Of a stretch of 64,000 nucleotides of DNA, positions 62,629 through 64,000 are shown piece by piece. The DNA comes from Vibrio sp. DW001 (lineage in GTDB: Bacteria; Pseudomonadota; Gammaproteobacteria; Enterobacterales; Vibrionaceae). The position numbers and the translations under genes were made by a program. Location: contig NZ_CP091975.1 in assembly GCF_029016285.1 (NCBI RefSeq), positions 930,001 to 994,000 of the forward strand. The letters run 5' to 3'. The notes below the pieces were generated by a model, which saw nothing but the letters and a program-made list of their open reading frames with translations, ran no database searches and was not told where the DNA came from. Numbering within the stretch: position 1 is the first letter of the stretch; the number at the start of each line of letters is the position of its first letter.

Positions 62629-63312
62629 ATGAAAATATTGCTTGTCGAAGACGAACAAAAAATTGCAGATTTTATCTGCGAAGGCTTGCGTGCAAAAAAA
62701 ATCAGCGTTACCCATTGCGCGGATGGCAATCAAGGCTACGAGATGGCAAGAAAAAACGCTCACGATGCCATCATACTTGACATCATGCTTCCGGGCCGTG
62801 ATGGATTGGATATTCTCCGTTCTCTTCGTCAAGCAGGTATTGATACTCCTGTCATTCTTCTAACTGCACGTAACGAGTTGGGCGATCGGGTTCAGGGTTT
62901 AGAGATGGGCGCTGATGATTACTTAGCAAAACCTTTCTATGTGGAAGAATTGAGTGCTCGACTCCATGCGCTACTTAGACGGCATGACGGCACACCACAA
63001 CATGTGGTTGAGGTTGGCTCGCTGCGACTTGATTGCATGAATCGAAGTGTCAGTTGTCACGGTCAATCTGTTGAACTTACTAGTCGGGAATTTAGCCTAC
63101 TAGAGCATCTGATGCGTTCACCGAATATGGTATTAACACGGGGACAACTATTGGAGCATGTTTGGGGGTATGATTTTGACCCCTGTACCAATGTTGTGGA
63201 TGTGTGTATTAAACGGATTCGCCGTAAGCTTGTTTCATTGGAAAGTGCGGGGAGAATGGTTGGTGCCATTGAGTCGGTGCGCGGTACTGGTTACCGTCTG
63301 AGTTCTCGCTGA
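62629..63312 (+). CDS. CusR-type response regulator
   Basis: 227-residue OmpR/PhoB-family regulator. The receiver domain has the acidic pair VEDE, the phosphorylation site Asp51 in AIILDIMLPGRDG, the Thr of LLTARNELGDRVQG and Lys in DDYLAKPF. The winged-helix output domain follows (LTSREFSLLEHLMRSPNMVL, VWGYDFDPCTNVVDVCIKRI, RGTGYRLSS). The closest group by pattern is the heavy-metal CusR/CopR branch, and a CusR-type box upstream supports this. The sensor kinase begins 10 bp downstream. Probable signal: copper or silver in the periplasm (inference). Confidence 0.85.
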   Translation: MKILLVEDEQKIADFICEGLRAKKISVTHCADGNQGYEMARKNAHDAIILDIMLPGRDGLDILRSLRQAGIDTPVILLTARNELGDRVQGLEMGADDYLAKPFYVEELSARLHALLRRHDGTPQHVVEVGSLRLDCMNRSVSCHGQSVELTSREFSLLEHLMRSPNMVLTRGQLLEHVWGYDFDPCTNVVDVCIKRIRRKLVSLESAGRMVGAIESVRGTGYRLSSR

Positions 63313-63321
63313 GGTTATAGA

Positions 63322-64000
63322 ATGTATTTCCGTACTCGCATTTTTTCCATGTCCATACTCATAGTGAGCGCTGTTCTTGCTGTTGTAATCACGTTAAGTT
63401 GGACGCGTATTATGAAGGTAGAACTTGACCATCTTGATTCTAGGCTTTGTATGGAAGCAAAGCGCTTAATGCCAAAATTAAATGCACGTAATACTCAGCC
63501 CAATTTAAATGTCTCAAATGATACGGAACTTTCAGGTAGAAAACTTATTGATGATTTAGTGGATAAGTTGCGAATTAACTCACCTAGCCAGTTGATGATA
63601 TTCGTTGAATCCGATGAGAATAGTGTCTTGACGATGTCTGAAGGTGCAGACGTACAACATATATTCAGTACATTAAACTTGGTTAGCAAAGACCAATTAG
63701 AATCTACAAAGAACAACCGAACCAACACATTTTGTCAGTTCGTCTTCTTTGAACATCAGCAAAATCAATGGCGAGCTAGCTTTTTCCAACTACTAGGCAC
63801 ACAAAGCTTCATTGCTGTTGACGTTGCCGCCACGAGCAATGAGTTAAAAAGCACATTGAGATCTGCACTTATCGTGGTGATTCCTTTCTCTCTGTTGCTT
63901 AGTATTCTTGGAGCATGGTTCATCGCTACTACTACCATTCGGCCTATTAATCGCCTGCATAAGTCGATGGATACGGTGACACAAAAAGATCTTAGCCATC
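63322..64000 (+). CDS. Sensor histidine kinase, N-terminal part (cut by window edge)
   Basis: The frame is open from ATG at 63322 to the edge (226 codons). It encodes an N-terminal membrane segment (FSMSILIVSAVLAVVITLSW), a periplasmic domain of about 140 residues (with a QWRASFFQLLGTQSFIAVDV segment), a second membrane segment (LIVVIPFSLLLSILGAWFIA) and the start of a HAMP linker (TTIRPINRLHKSMDTVTQ). The histidine and ATPase domains lie outside the window. It forms an operon with the response regulator. The periplasmic domain is shorter in metal ligands than CusS; only one Cys and few His are present, so the ligand remains open. Confidence 0.88.
   Translation, partial: MYFRTRIFSMSILIVSAVLAVVITLSWTRIMKVELDHLDSRLCMEAKRLMPKLNARNTQPNLNVSNDTELSGRKLIDDLVDKLRINSPSQLMIFVESDENSVLTMSEGADVQHIFSTLNLVSKDQLESTKNNRTNTFCQFVFFEHQQNQWRASFFQLLGTQSFIAVDVAATSNELKSTLRSALIVVIPFSLLLSILGAWFIATTTIRPINRLHKSMDTVTQKDLSH

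Overview
The window reads as a chromosomal segment of a Vibrio or close relative (Vibrionaceae). The grounds are gene content and order typical of that family: divergent nhaB/fadR with a 279-residue FadR, the complete menFDHBCE operon beside alaA, the ackA-pta pair divergent from yfbV, a NirBD-type nitrite reductase operon, and a DUF3010 protein. No rRNA, tRNA, CRISPR array, prophage or integron was seen.

Layout. 1-11.2 kb is a catabolic block: the start of a dGTPase-like gene (cut by the edge), xylose isomerase xylA facing a xylFGH ABC importer, a secreted PL7 alginate lyase, the regulator xylR and xylulokinase xylB. 11.3-13.9 kb holds a nitroreductase, a short-chain dehydrogenase and a LysR regulator. 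14.1-20.8 kb is nitrate/nitrite assimilation: cobA-nirB-nirD on the minus strand, divergent from nasA, with a near-consensus sigma-54 promoter in front of cobA. 20.8-23.5 kb is a small accessory patch with a VOC protein, a REP-associated tyrosine transposase (RAYT) and several copies of a GGACACACAC palindrome family, next to an unusual YfbR-like protein. 23.5-32.3 kb is alaA and the men operon (menaquinone). 32.3-41.5 kb holds a 48-residue membrane protein, a YeiH-type protein, a TetR/MFS-acyltransferase pair, a Tim44-like protein, pta, ackA and yfbV. 41.9-52.2 kb is an ABC importer of the TrpX type, malZ, dusC, a SEC-C protein, dsbB, nhaB and fadR.

52.2-61.9 kb looks accessory: an unexplained structured stretch, a repeat-rich surface lipoprotein, an Lrp/EamA pair, two divergent genes that have both lost their 5' ends at one deletion junction (alkyl sulfatase and LysR), and a candidate ADP-ribosyltransferase with a duplicated 3' end, set among further copies of the GGACACACAC palindrome. 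The window closes with a DUF3010 protein, a membrane protein, and a CusR-type two-component system preceded by a perfect CusR-box palindrome; the sensor kinase runs off the edge.

The genes most worth following up are the candidate ADP-ribosyltransferase, the RAYT with its apparent cognate palindromes, the HD-to-HE substitution in the YfbR-like protein, the sigma-54/enhancer layout between nirBD and nasA, and the CusR box. All calls come from reading the sequence; no database search was run.
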